A stretch of DNA of 63,325 nucleotides, from NCBI GenBank assembly GCA_017429765.1, contig JAFROJ010000064.1:1-63325 (forward strand), written 5' to 3'. Below the pieces are notes generated by a model. That model was not told the DNA's origin, did not search any database, and saw nothing but the letters and a program-made list of their open reading frames with translations. The position numbers were made by a program, and so were the translations under genes. How positions within the stretch are numbered: the first letter of the stretch is position 1; every line of letters starts with the position of its first letter. The stretch is from Bacteroidales bacterium. GTDB taxonomy: Bacteria; Bacteroidota; Bacteroidia; Bacteroidales; UBA932. Below are positions 34,289 through 43,896 of this stretch, one piece after another.

Positions 34289-35170
34289 CTATTTAAAAGT
34301 CAGGCAGTTCTCCCGGTCGGCCGCAAGCTGGGCCTTCAATGCGTCGAGCGACTCGAAACGGCGCTCGTCGCGGATCTTTCTCATGAAAGTGACTCTCAGG
34401 TCGAGACCGTAGATGTCCTCGACGAAATCGAATATGTGAGTCTCCACCGTCCTGTCGCTTCCGGCGTTGACGGTCGGTCTCGTGCCGATGTTGCACATAC
34501 CCGTGAAATGACGGCCGAGCGACTCGACCTTGACATGGTACACCCCGTTGCCGGGCAGCATCTTCAGCGGCTCGTACAGCCTCATGTTGGCCGTGGGGAA
34601 ACCTATCTTCCTTCCGAGGTGGTTCCCGGCCACAACAACTCCCAGCAATGAATAATCGTACCCGAGCATCCCCGCGGCCGAGACGACATCGCCAGCGGTA
34701 AGGGCCTCCCTGATCTTTGTGGAACTCACGACCACCCCTTCCGGAGTGCCGAGACTGTCGGTCCTGATGACGTCAAGGCCAGCCTCCCTGGCCACTATCT
34801 CTATCTCGTCAGGCCCCAGCATGTCGCCACCGATCCTGTTGTCGTAACCGATCAGGATGGCCTTGCCGCCGAAACGGTCCTTCACATATTCATCGAGATA
34901 CTCCTTTGTGGTCAGACGGCTGAAAGCCTTTGTGAAAGGCAGAACCTCCACCCGGTCAACACCGATCCCCTGGATCAGCTCTTTCTTCTCGGAGAGAGTG
35001 GTGAGCAGCCGCAGGTTCCTCGCGTCGTCCTGCAGGACATTGCGGGGATGAGGCCAGAATGTGACCACCAGACTCTCTTCCCCGCGGTCGCGGGAGGCGG
35101 CCACAAGCCTCTCAAGAACAAGCCGGTGCCCGATGTGGACACCGTCGAAAAAACCGGTCGCTACAACCAT
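34289..35170 (-). CDS. ribF: Bifunctional riboflavin kinase/FAD synthetase
   Basis: A 293-residue enzyme that phosphorylates riboflavin to FMN and adenylylates FMN to FAD. The N-terminal nucleotidyltransferase has FFDGVHIGH and VVSSTKIREAL; the C-terminal kinase has GFPTANM and GMCNIGTRPTV. It overlaps the glycogen synthase-phosphorylase fusion gene by 10 bases, so it is probably expressed from the glycogen operon. The start lacks a longer upstream part seen in some homologues, yet the catalytic core is complete. Confidence 0.93.
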   Translation of the reverse strand: MVVATGFFDGVHIGHRLVLERLVAASRDRGEESLVVTFWPHPRNVLQDDARNLRLLTTLSEKKELIQGIGVDRVEVLPFTKAFSRLTTKEYLDEYVKDRFGGKAILIGYDNRIGGDMLGPDEIEIVAREAGLDVIRTDSLGTPEGVVVSSTKIREALTAGDVVSAAGMLGYDYSLLGVVVAGNHLGRKIGFPTANMRLYEPLKMLPGNGVYHVKVESLGRHFTGMCNIGTRPTVNAGSDRTVETHIFDFVEDIYGLDLRVTFMRKIRDERRFESLDALKAQLAADRENCLTFK

Positions 35171-38100
35171 TTCACCAGCTCGAAGTCCTGTCTGTGCGGC
35201 ATCAGCGGATTCTTGGCGTACATCCTCGTGGCCACCTGATACATACCGGTCTTGTCCGGCACGATCTCGGTCTGGTACTTGGCTATCCCGTCGGAGAACT
35301 CGACCACCTCGAACTCGTGCTTCTCCTGGATGTGGAGGCGGCGCTTGTTGTCCATAGAGGCGAAGATGATCTCCACGCCGATGTCATCGGGATCGAGGTC
35401 GCCGATATTCAGGACCACCTCAACCTTCATGCTGTTGCTCATGGACAGGGTGTACGAAGAGTCAGGCTGGGTCTGTGAGACCACCTCGATGTTCTTCCAC
35501 TCTCGGCGGACCTTCTTCTTCCAAGCGGAAAGTTTCCTCGCGAGGCGATAGTCATCGGCGATGACCTCCTCGGCCCTCTTGGCCTGAGGAATATAATACT
35601 GGTCGCAATAGTCCGTCAGCATCCTGTTGGTGGTGAAGTTGCTGGCGACCTTGGCGACAGTGTTCTTGATGAAGCCGACCCACTTGGTCGAGAGGCCGAG
35701 ACTCTTGTCCACATCGTAATACGCGGGAGCGATCTCATTCTCGATGATGGTGTAGATGGTCGCCGAGTCGAGCTCGTCCTGATACCTCTGGTCGTCATAG
35801 GCGCGCTCCTGGGGAAGGGCCCAGCCGGCGCCCTCCTTGTAACCTTCAACCCACCAGCCGTCGAGCACGGAGAAGTGCATGACACCGTTCATGGAAGCCT
35901 TCTCCCCGGAGGTTCCGGAAGCCTCCTGCGGCCTTGTGGGATTATTCATCCAGACATCCACACCCTGGACGAGCCTCTTGGCGAGACGGATGTCGTAGCC
36001 GGGCACGAACACTATCTTGCCGAGGAAACGGTCCTGCTTCGAGATCTCGATGATTCTCTTGATGAGATCCTGCCCGGCCTTGTCGGCGGGGTGGGCCTTG
36101 CCGGCGAAGAGGAACTGCACCGGATGCTCGGGATCGTTGACGATGGCGGCCAGACGGTCGAGGTCAGTGAAGAGGAGGGTTCCCCTCTTATAGGTCGCGA
36201 AGCGGCGGGCGAAGCCGATGGTGAGCACGTCGTCACGGAGATTCTCCTTGATGGCCACAATCTGGCTCGGGGAGTAATGGTTGCAGAGAGCGGGATCGGA
36301 TATTCTTTCCTTGACAATCTGTATCAACCTCTCTTTCAAGACCTTCCTGGTCTCCCAAATCTCCTGGTCGGGAATATTGTAAATGCCGTTGAAACAAGAC
36401 TTGTCATAGTGATGGGTCGCGAACTCTGGACCGAAGACCCTGGCGTGGATCTTCTGCCACTCGGCCGCCGTCCATGTGGGGTAATGGACACCGTTCGTGA
36501 CATAGCTGATGAAAGACTCCTCCGGAAGGTAACCGGGGTACATCCTGCTGAATATTCCTTTGCTGACCTCACCGTGGAGCCAAGAGACACCGTTCACATT
36601 CTGAGAGAGGCTCGAGGCCAGGAAGCTCATCGAGAACTTCTCCATCTGGTCGAACCCGTTCGGCTTGCCGAGGGACATCATTGTCTCCCAATCAATCTTC
36701 AGGCGCTGGGGATAATGACCGATGTACTTCCTGAGCAGGCCCTCGTCGAACGAGTCGTGGCCCGCGGGGACGGGAGTGTGGGTGGTGAACAAGGAAGAGG
36801 CCTTGACCACCTCCAGAGCCTCGCCGAAGTCAAGGTTGTCCTCCTGGATGTATTCCCTCAACCTCTCCAGGCCGGTGAAAGCGGCGTGGCCCTCGTTGCA
36901 GTGATAGACCTGAGGGTTGAGACCGAGCTTCCTGAGAGCCCTGATTCCGCCGACACCGAGGAGTAGCTCCTGCTTCAGGCGGTTCTCCCAGTCGCCTCCG
37001 TAGAGGTAATAGGTGACCTGACGGTCCTCGGGGATATTAGCCTCGTAATCCGTGTCAAGCAGATAGAGATCGGTGCGTCCGACAGCGACTTTCCATATCC
37101 TGGCGGTGATATTCCTACCGGGGAAGGCCACGCTGGTGGTCATCCAGCTGCCGTTGGAGTCAAGAACGGGCTCGGCGGGGATCTTGGTGAAATCCTGGGC
37201 GTCATAGCGGGCGACCTGCTCTCCCTGCCCGGTGAGGACCTGGGTGAAATACCCGTACCTGTAAAGGAAGCCCACGGCCACTAGGTTGACGTTCATGTCG
37301 CTGGTCTCCTTGAGGTAGTCGCCGGCCAGGATGCCGAGACCGCCGGAATAGATCTTGAGCGAGGAGTCCAGACCGTACTCCATGCAGAAATATCCCACCG
37401 AAGGCTCGGAGCGCTCCGACTTCAATGCCATGTACTCGTTGAACTCTTTCATCACGGAGCCGAGATTGGCCACGAAAGCCTCATCCTTGGCCAAAGCCTT
37501 GAATCTCTTGAGACTGACGATGTCCAGCAAGGCCATCGGATTGTGGCGGGTATCATGCCAGACCTTAGGGTCAATTGATTTGAACAGGGCCTTCGCCGAC
37601 TCGTTCCAGCACCACCACAGGTTCTTGGACAGAGTCTCGAGTCCGGCGAGAGCGTCCGGCAGGTGACGGGTCACCATGACGCTCTTCCAGGCGGGCGCGT
37701 TTATTTCTATCTTGTTATATGCCATTGGTTTATCTTTGTTAAGTTCATCAGGGTAAGCTCCCTGGGCGGCGATCACCTTGGAGAGGGCGATCGAATAAGC
37801 CTGCTTGTAATATTTTATCTGGTTTTCCCAGAGGGCTATCTTCGAGACATCCCTGGCGGAGCCCATGAACCTCTTCCTGCCCTCGTCATCCAGCGCGGCG
37901 ATCTCCTTGACCCTGGCGACCACGCCATCAACCACCTTGAAGTAGTTCGAGTCGTCCCTGTCGAGGACGGTGATGCCGGGATGGTTCGGGCCATAGTGGG
38001 TCCTGACCCAGACACCGAAGCCGGAGAGGTCGGTTGTGAGGGACGGGATCCTGAAAGCGAGGCTCTCAAGAGGGGTGTATCCCCAAGGCTCGTAGTAGGA

Positions 38101-39402
38101 GGGGAAGAGAGTGAGATCCAGACCGACGAGAAGGTCGTAGTAAGACTTCCCGAACACCCCGTCGTTGCCATTGAGATAGGAGGGCACGAAGTAGACCTTC
38201 ACCCTGCTCCCCCTGGCGTTGTTGAAACCGAGCTCCCTGAAACGGCGAGTGATGACATCAGCCCATGGATCCATGAGGTAATGGGAAGTCTGGGTGGTGT
38301 AATCCGGCGAGCCGGTCCCGGCAAGCTTGGCGACAAGATCCTTGTCGGCCCCGTTGTTCCCTGAGGGAATCATGATGAAAGCCTGGATGTCCCTGCCCAC
38401 AGGGTCGGTGTCGGAGAGTTTCTTCAAGGCGTCGATGAACACGTCTATACCCTTGTTGCGGTACTCGTAACGTCCTCCTATTCCGATCAGTATGGCGTCC
38501 TTGGAGACAGCCTCGCCTGACATGGCGGCGGCGACCTCGATCAGCCTTGCCCTGGCCACCTTGCGCTTCTCCTCGAATAGCTCGTCCGTGGCGGGGGTGA
38601 AACTGTTCTCGAAGCCGTTGGGGGTGACCACGTCCACCTTCCTTCCGAGGAAGCGCTCGCACTCTTTGGCCGTGATCTCGCTGACGGTGGTGAAAGCGTC
38701 GGCGTGTTGGGCGGATATCTTCTCTATCGAGTGACGGGCCATGACCCCGAACTGGCGGGCCTTCTGGTCGCCGTCGTACAGCGCCATGGAGTCGTACAAC
38801 GGGAGGTTGTTACCTGCCAGGCAGCGCCCCATGACAGTGGCGTGGGTCGTGAACACGGTCGCGACAGGGATCTTGATATCCTTCAGGTACAACAGTCCCG
38901 AGCCGGTCTGCCACTCGTGGAACTGGGCCACCACCTTGTCGGAGGCGCTCAGGTTGAACTTATAGAAGCTCTCTATCACATGTCCCGCGGCGTAGCCGAA
39001 CAGCACGTTCTCCTTGTAATCCCAGTTGCCGGTGATGGAGTCCACCCCGAAACGCTTCCAGTACTCGGAGAGAATGTCGTTCTGCCTGGTGAGATATTGC
39101 TTGAAATCCACCAGGATGGCGATAGGACGTCCGGGCACGTTCCAATTACCGACACGGACCCTGAGTCCCTCGGAAGCGGCCTGAGCCTTCCATTGTGTGT
39201 AGAGATGGTTGTCTTCTATGAAATCGGGATTGCTTTCGGTATCCATCCAGACATCCGGTCCGATCAGGATGTGGTGCTTGTGAAGCTGGCTCTTAAGGTA
39301 GAGCGACTTCGTCGCGATCACGGTGTAGATGCCTCCTACCTTGTTACATACTTCCCAGCTGACTTCGAACAGGTAGTCCGGATTGATCATTTCTTTAGCC
39401 AT
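35161..39402 (-). CDS. Glycogen synthase (GT3) - alpha-glucan phosphorylase (GT35) fusion
   Basis: A 1413-residue fusion. Residues 1 to about 555 are a GT3-type synthase like the eukaryotic enzyme (FEVSWEVCNKVGGIYTVI at the N-terminus, FPSYYEPWGYTPLES near 450), which adds glucose from a nucleotide sugar to glycogen. From about 570 to the end is a GT35 phosphorylase of the short Thermotoga/Mycobacterium type (LWWCWN, then CNEGHAAF, then EASGTSGEKASMNG), which releases glucose 1-phosphate. The pyridoxal phosphate lysine is K1168. The gene lies in a tight operon, directly after the GH57 gene. Opposing synthesis and breakdown in one chain is unusual, though such architectures are known in Bacteroidales. 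Confidence 0.9.
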   Translation of the reverse strand: MAKEMINPDYLFEVSWEVCNKVGGIYTVIATKSLYLKSQLHKHHILIGPDVWMDTESNPDFIEDNHLYTQWKAQAASEGLRVRVGNWNVPGRPIAILVDFKQYLTRQNDILSEYWKRFGVDSITGNWDYKENVLFGYAAGHVIESFYKFNLSASDKVVAQFHEWQTGSGLLYLKDIKIPVATVFTTHATVMGRCLAGNNLPLYDSMALYDGDQKARQFGVMARHSIEKISAQHADAFTTVSEITAKECERFLGRKVDVVTPNGFENSFTPATDELFEEKRKVARARLIEVAAAMSGEAVSKDAILIGIGGRYEYRNKGIDVFIDALKKLSDTDPVGRDIQAFIMIPSGNNGADKDLVAKLAGTGSPDYTTQTSHYLMDPWADVITRRFRELGFNNARGSRVKVYFVPSYLNGNDGVFGKSYYDLLVGLDLTLFPSYYEPWGYTPLESLAFRIPSLTTDLSGFGVWVRTHYGPNHPGITVLDRDDSNYFKVVDGVVARVKEIAALDDEGRKRFMGSARDVSKIALWENQIKYYKQAYSIALSKVIAAQGAYPDELNKDKPMAYNKIEINAPAWKSVMVTRHLPDALAGLETLSKNLWWCWNESAKALFKSIDPKVWHDTRHNPMALLDIVSLKRFKALAKDEAFVANLGSVMKEFNEYMALKSERSEPSVGYFCMEYGLDSSLKIYSGGLGILAGDYLKETSDMNVNLVAVGFLYRYGYFTQVLTGQGEQVARYDAQDFTKIPAEPVLDSNGSWMTTSVAFPGRNITARIWKVAVGRTDLYLLDTDYEANIPEDRQVTYYLYGGDWENRLKQELLLGVGGIRALRKLGLNPQVYHCNEGHAAFTGLERLREYIQEDNLDFGEALEVVKASSLFTTHTPVPAGHDSFDEGLLRKYIGHYPQRLKIDWETMMSLGKPNGFDQMEKFSMSFLASSLSQNVNGVSWLHGEVSKGIFSRMYPGYLPEESFISYVTNGVHYPTWTAAEWQKIHARVFGPEFATHHYDKSCFNGIYNIPDQEIWETRKVLKERLIQIVKERISDPALCNHYSPSQIVAIKENLRDDVLTIGFARRFATYKRGTLLFTDLDRLAAIVNDPEHPVQFLFAGKAHPADKAGQDLIKRIIEISKQDRFLGKIVFVPGYDIRLAKRLVQGVDVWMNNPTRPQEASGTSGEKASMNGVMHFSVLDGWWVEGYKEGAGWALPQERAYDDQRYQDELDSATIYTIIENEIAPAYYDVDKSLGLSTKWVGFIKNTVAKVASNFTTNRMLTDYCDQYYIPQAKRAEEVIADDYRLARKLSAWKKKVRREWKNIEVVSQTQPDSSYTLSMSNSMKVEVVLNIGDLDPDDIGVEIIFASMDNKRRLHIQEKHEFEVVEFSDGIAKYQTEIVPDKTGMYQVATRMYAKNPLMPHRQDFELVKWL

Positions 39403-40650
39403 TTATCTCTTTTTCTTTTTCTCGGGTTTAGTCTCGACGGGGGCGGGGATTCCCTGGCCGAAAGTGGCGACCGCGTCGTCGATCCTTATGATAAAATCAC
39501 TCAGGGCGTTCATGTAATTGATGAAAGCCTCATAGGGAGTGTTGTAGGGGTTGAAATAACTGTGCACCTCCCCGTCGGAGAAGAACTTGGTGCTCATGTA
39601 GTAGAGGTGGTCGCTCTCCTGAAGATGGCCGAAATCCTCCCAAAGGGCGGCGTTGTTCAGAAGGGCGAGTTTCTCTGACTGCTCGTAGAGCTTGTTGAAA
39701 GCGTCCTGCTGGAGCTCGTTCCCCAGCCAAGCGGTGACGTCTCTCTCCTCGTCGGCCCATGAGATGGGGTCCGGGACATCTATCTCACCGACACTCTTGA
39801 GCTTGCGGGCGGCCAGGGTGGGTGTGGTGAACTCGAACGACCCGTCGCCGAGGACCGCCTCGGGAAGATATCTCATGAAGTCGAATATTCCTGAAGCCTC
39901 CTTCTGGTGCTCGCCGAAGGTCTCGTAGTCCATGAAAAGGTTGACAATGTCACCCTCGGACGCCTTCAGCCAGGAGATGAACTTACCGGCCGTGAGGGGC
40001 CAGTCTTTCCAGCCCTTGTCGGAGAAGCGGAAGGCGATGTCGTCGCTCAGCTGATAGTCCCTGAGGAGAAGCTTGAGTCCGGGCTGGACGGGGTTCGAGT
40101 AGACGAACTGGGGGCTCTTCCAACCGAGGATGTGGCGCGCCCCTTCCGCCAGCATGGTCTTGAAACCGAGGTTATAGACCTGGGCGCCGATGGAGTCGGA
40201 ATAGATGAGCTCGGTGTTCCTGAAGACCTTGGGAGTCACACCGAAATGATCCTCGATGGCCTTGACATGCTTCTCGACCTGATGCTTGAACTCTCCCTCG
40301 TTGGCGAGAGAGGCGAGGGAATGGTAATAGGTCTCGGCGAGGAACTCGACCTGGCCGGTATCGGCCAGCTCCTTGAAACTCCTGACCACCTCGGGCTCGT
40401 ACCTGTCGAACTGCTCAAGAGCTGACCCGGTGATGGAGAAGGTGACCTTGAAGTCCTCCCCGTGCCTCTTGATAAGATCCAGAAGCAACTGGTTCATCGG
40501 GAGATAACACCTCTGGGAGATCCTGTGGAGGATGGTCCTGTCGGTGTAGTCATCGTAATAATGGGAGTCCTTGCCGATATCGAAGAAACGATACAGCCTC
40601 AACCTGGTGGGCTGATGGACCTGGAAATATAGACAGACGCTCTTTTTCAT
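39403..40650 (-). CDS. GH57 family alpha-glucan hydrolase or transferase
   Basis: A 415-residue cytoplasmic GH57 protein. The catalytic nucleophile is E147 in FRNTELIYSD and the acid/base is D241 in FMDYETFGEH; the N-terminal HQP motif is at 12-14. The last 15 residues are Lys/Glu/Pro-rich. GH57 enzymes cleave or transfer alpha-1,4-glucans, and the neighbours point to glycogen. It is next to the synthase-phosphorylase fusion (0-base gap) and 6 bases after the GT4 gene. It could be an alpha-amylase or a 4-alpha-glucanotransferase. Confidence 0.88.
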   Translation of the reverse strand: MKKSVCLYFQVHQPTRLRLYRFFDIGKDSHYYDDYTDRTILHRISQRCYLPMNQLLLDLIKRHGEDFKVTFSITGSALEQFDRYEPEVVRSFKELADTGQVEFLAETYYHSLASLANEGEFKHQVEKHVKAIEDHFGVTPKVFRNTELIYSDSIGAQVYNLGFKTMLAEGARHILGWKSPQFVYSNPVQPGLKLLLRDYQLSDDIAFRFSDKGWKDWPLTAGKFISWLKASEGDIVNLFMDYETFGEHQKEASGIFDFMRYLPEAVLGDGSFEFTTPTLAARKLKSVGEIDVPDPISWADEERDVTAWLGNELQQDAFNKLYEQSEKLALLNNAALWEDFGHLQESDHLYYMSTKFFSDGEVHSYFNPYNTPYEAFINYMNALSDFIIRIDDAVATFGQGIPAPVETKPEKKKKR

Positions 40651-40656
40651 GGCTGG

Positions 40657-41946
40657 TTATTTAATGACAGATTCGTAAACTTTCTTCATCTTGGCCGCCG
40701 CGTGGTTCCACTTCAAGCGGTTGACCTCCTCGTAACCCTCCCTGGCGGCGAAGTCGGCGAGGGCGGGGTAGCTCAGCAGGGCGTAGATGTCGTCCGCCAT
40801 CGCGTCGACATCCCAGAAGTCCACCTTGAAGGCGTATCTCAACACCTCGGCGGCTCCCGACTGGTTGGAGATGATCGAGGGCACGTTGCTCCTCATGGCC
40901 TCCAGAGGGGATATCCCGAAAGGCTCGGAGACGGAAGGCATGATGTACACGTCCGAGAGGGCGAACATCTTCTGGACATCGGCCCCGCGGAGGAAGCCTG
41001 TGAAATGGAAGCGGTCGGAGATGCCGAGGCGGGCGGCGTGACGGATGCAACGGTTCATCATGTCACCGCTGCCGGCCATCACGAAACGCACGCCCGTGGT
41101 TCTCTTCAAGACCTTGGCTGCCGCCTCTATGAAATACTCGGGTCCTTTCTGGAAGGTGATCCTGCCGAGGAAGGTCACGACCTTGTCGCGGACTCCCCTC
41201 TCGACCTGAAGATTCTCCCTGCCGCTGAAATCCACGGCGTTGTGGACGGTGACCACCTTGTCCGGGGAGATCCCGTACTTGTTGATCACAATATTCCTGG
41301 TCAAGTCGCTGACCGCCATGACCTTGTCAGCCGCCTCCATGCCCCTCTTCTCGATCCCGTAGACCCGGGTGTCGATCATGTCCTCGGTGCCACGGTCGTA
41401 AGAGGTGGCGTGGACATGCACCACGAGCGGCTTCCCGGTGAGCTCCTTCGCGGCGATGCCCGCGAGATAAGTGAGCCAGTCGTGGGCGTGGATGACATCG
41501 AACTCATCCTTGTGCTCGACGGCTATCGTGCCGCCCACCATCGCGTAGCGGGCGACCTCCTCCATCAGGTTGGAGCCGTATTTCCCGGAGAAGCGGTACT
41601 TGGTGCCGTAGATCTTGTCCTCGGAAGTCTCCCTGCGCCTCTTCTCGGCCTCGACCAGCTCGAAGAACTCGTCGGGGTTGGTGTAGGGGATCATGTTGGA
41701 GCCGACACGGACGAACCTGACCTTGTCGAGGAACTCGTCGACGGAGGAGGCTACCGACATCACAGGCACATCGCTCGCGTTGATGATCTTGGCGACACTC
41801 CCGTCCTCATCCCCTGAGGCGGAAGGCATCACGAACAGGGTCTCGACCCCGTTCTCCACCAATCCTTTGACTATCCCGTAGCAGGCCGTGCCAAGTCCTC
41901 CGGCGATGTGGGGAGGAAACTCCCAACCGAACATCAGAACTCTCAT
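40657..41946 (-). CDS. GT4 family glycosyltransferase (glycogen synthase-like)
   Basis: A 429-residue GT-B glycosyltransferase. The N-terminal MFGWEFPPHIAGGLG loop binds the acceptor/donor region, and the C-terminal PSVSEPFGISPLEAM holds the E-x7-E motif. In Bacteroidota such genes are found beside a GH57 amylase and a GH133 debranching gene, as here, so a role in glucan synthesis or maltooligosaccharide transfer is likely. It lies 3 bases after the GH133 gene and 6 bases before the GH57 gene. Confidence 0.85.
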   Translation of the reverse strand: MRVLMFGWEFPPHIAGGLGTACYGIVKGLVENGVETLFVMPSASGDEDGSVAKIINASDVPVMSVASSVDEFLDKVRFVRVGSNMIPYTNPDEFFELVEAEKRRRETSEDKIYGTKYRFSGKYGSNLMEEVARYAMVGGTIAVEHKDEFDVIHAHDWLTYLAGIAAKELTGKPLVVHVHATSYDRGTEDMIDTRVYGIEKRGMEAADKVMAVSDLTRNIVINKYGISPDKVVTVHNAVDFSGRENLQVERGVRDKVVTFLGRITFQKGPEYFIEAAAKVLKRTTGVRFVMAGSGDMMNRCIRHAARLGISDRFHFTGFLRGADVQKMFALSDVYIMPSVSEPFGISPLEAMRSNVPSIISNQSGAAEVLRYAFKVDFWDVDAMADDIYALLSYPALADFAAREGYEEVNRLKWNHAAAKMKKVYESVIK

Positions 41947-41949
41947 GGA

Positions 41950-43887
41950 CTAATCCTCCTTGTATTTTGATATGGCGTAATCCGCGATAAGCAAGGCCGA
42001 GGTGCTCAGGGCCGAGGAGATGGCCCCGTGCGGCTCATGGGGCGGATCCCCGTCGTAGAGCTCGGAGAAGGCCCCGACACCGTGCTTGTTCAAATCCTCA
42101 TAGAATCCCTGCACAAGCCACTGGGCCTTGTTCAGGAAGGCGGCCCCCATGAGCCTGAAGGAGACCCAGATGTAAGGGGCGAGAAGGAACACCCTGGTGC
42201 TGCCTCCGTGATAGGCGAGATCCCTGTCTCTCTGGGACCCCTCATACACGCCTTTATAGTCTACACTCCTGGGGGACAGGGTTCGGATCCCCCGTCTTGT
42301 CACGAGCTCGTTCCCGATCACATGGAGAATGGCGCTCGCGACCTCGGGCTCGACAGGCATGTCCTCCTCGACGATGGCGTAGATCATGTTGGGACGCACC
42401 TCCATGTGCTGCCCGGAGTTGTCCACGTAGTCGGCCAGATAACCCGCCCGTGGATTCCAGAACGTGGGCTGGAAATTCTCTTTCACCAGATCCCTGATCC
42501 TGGTCCACTCCCTGACGAAGGGGCCGTCGGGGTCGCCGAACCTTTTCTCCATGTCGAGCGCGAAGGTGATGGAATGGTACCAGAAGGCGTTGGTCTCCAC
42601 CTGGTAACCGGCCCTCTCAGTGACCGGCCTGCCGTCGATGTAGGCGTTCATCCAAGACAAAGCCCATCCCTCGAGCTGCGCCCAGAGGAGCCCGTTCGGC
42701 TGCATCGCGACCTCCGCCCTCCTTCCGGGGAGATAGCTCTCGAGGACGCCCTTGACCACCGAGCCGTATTTGTCCCAGACATGTTTCGGGTCGGCGCCGA
42801 AGGCGACATACTGCCTGAGGGCCAAGGAGAGCCTCAGCGGGGCCTCAACCTGGGTTGTCTTGTGGTAGAGCCTCTCGCTCTCGCGGGCGATAAGGTTGTC
42901 CAGGATATCCTCGAAAGTGGCGGCGTCCCCGTTGGCGTACAGGGTCAGGCCGGGAACCGCCTGCAATGTCTCCCTCAAAAGACCGGTGTACATCCAGGAG
43001 AATCCGGCGGTCACCTGCTTGCTGCCGTTCCTGTCCTGGATGAGCAGGTCGGCGCAATGGAGAAGCTGGTCGTGGTAAGAGGTGATCCTCGGGGCCTTCT
43101 CCCACAAGGTGTCGAAATGGCGCTTCAAACCCGCCGGGTTGACCTCCGAGACGGAGGCTGAGAAGACGATGGACTCGCCTTCCCTCATCATTCCCTCGAA
43201 ATGGCCGGGGACATAGAGATCCTCACGGCAGTCGAACCCGCGCCTGTACTCGTCCGAGTAAGTCACACCCTTGTACCAGCAAGGGGCGGACACGAAGCCG
43301 ACCTCCTTGGTGTTGAACTGGAGGTTCAGGTCCGGGAAGCCGTCATAGAGGTTCCAAGCCATGCCGTTGGCTATCTCCCATCCCTCCTTGCGGGCGGAGG
43401 GATTCTCCTGGGTCAGAGCGTGAATATCCCTGAACGCGAGGAAAGGAGTCAGCATGAGCTTGATCTTCCCCGGCGCGTTGAGAAGGTCGTAACGGATCAT
43501 GACCTGGTCGGCGTCAGGCACGAGAAGGATGGTCTTGGTGAAGACTATCCCTCCCACCTTGTAGGTTATCCTCGGCACGGGGTCGGCCTCGAAATCGATG
43601 ATGTACTTGTGTCCCCTGGGCTCATAGATGTCGCCATAGCAGTGGATGCCAAGGTTGAACCTCTTTCCGTTCAGGACAAGGCTCTCGTCCATCGAGGACA
43701 GCATCAGGTGCTTCCTGCCATCGAACTTGTCCACAGGCACAGCCAGGAGACCGTGGTAACGTCTCGTGTTGCAAGTGACTATGGAAGTGTTGCAGTAAGC
43801 CCCGGTCTTGTTGGCGCTGATGATCTCCCTCTTCAAGGAATATGAGAGATTCACCAGCTCGGACTTGTTGAACTTCAAAAAAGCCAT
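41950..43887 (-). CDS. Glycogen debranching enzyme (GH133)
   Basis: A 645-residue protein with an N-terminal beta domain (CNTRRYHGLLAVP, about 39-52) and an alpha/alpha-barrel amylo-alpha-1,6-glucosidase domain (about 270-640, including SWMYTGLLRETLQ and QLEGWALSWMNAY). It removes alpha-1,6 branches of glycogen. It starts 9 bases after glgB in the same operon. Confidence 0.9.
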   Translation of the reverse strand: MAFLKFNKSELVNLSYSLKREIISANKTGAYCNTSIVTCNTRRYHGLLAVPVDKFDGRKHLMLSSMDESLVLNGKRFNLGIHCYGDIYEPRGHKYIIDFEADPVPRITYKVGGIVFTKTILLVPDADQVMIRYDLLNAPGKIKLMLTPFLAFRDIHALTQENPSARKEGWEIANGMAWNLYDGFPDLNLQFNTKEVGFVSAPCWYKGVTYSDEYRRGFDCREDLYVPGHFEGMMREGESIVFSASVSEVNPAGLKRHFDTLWEKAPRITSYHDQLLHCADLLIQDRNGSKQVTAGFSWMYTGLLRETLQAVPGLTLYANGDAATFEDILDNLIARESERLYHKTTQVEAPLRLSLALRQYVAFGADPKHVWDKYGSVVKGVLESYLPGRRAEVAMQPNGLLWAQLEGWALSWMNAYIDGRPVTERAGYQVETNAFWYHSITFALDMEKRFGDPDGPFVREWTRIRDLVKENFQPTFWNPRAGYLADYVDNSGQHMEVRPNMIYAIVEEDMPVEPEVASAILHVIGNELVTRRGIRTLSPRSVDYKGVYEGSQRDRDLAYHGGSTRVFLLAPYIWVSFRLMGAAFLNKAQWLVQGFYEDLNKHGVGAFSELYDGDPPHEPHGAISSALSTSALLIADYAISKYKED

Positions 43888-43896
43888 ATTCTCTTT

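Noticed and set aside
35875-36966. Plus-strand frame of 363 codons over the phosphorylase
   Set aside because: It is antisense to conserved GT35 motifs and has shadow-type composition.
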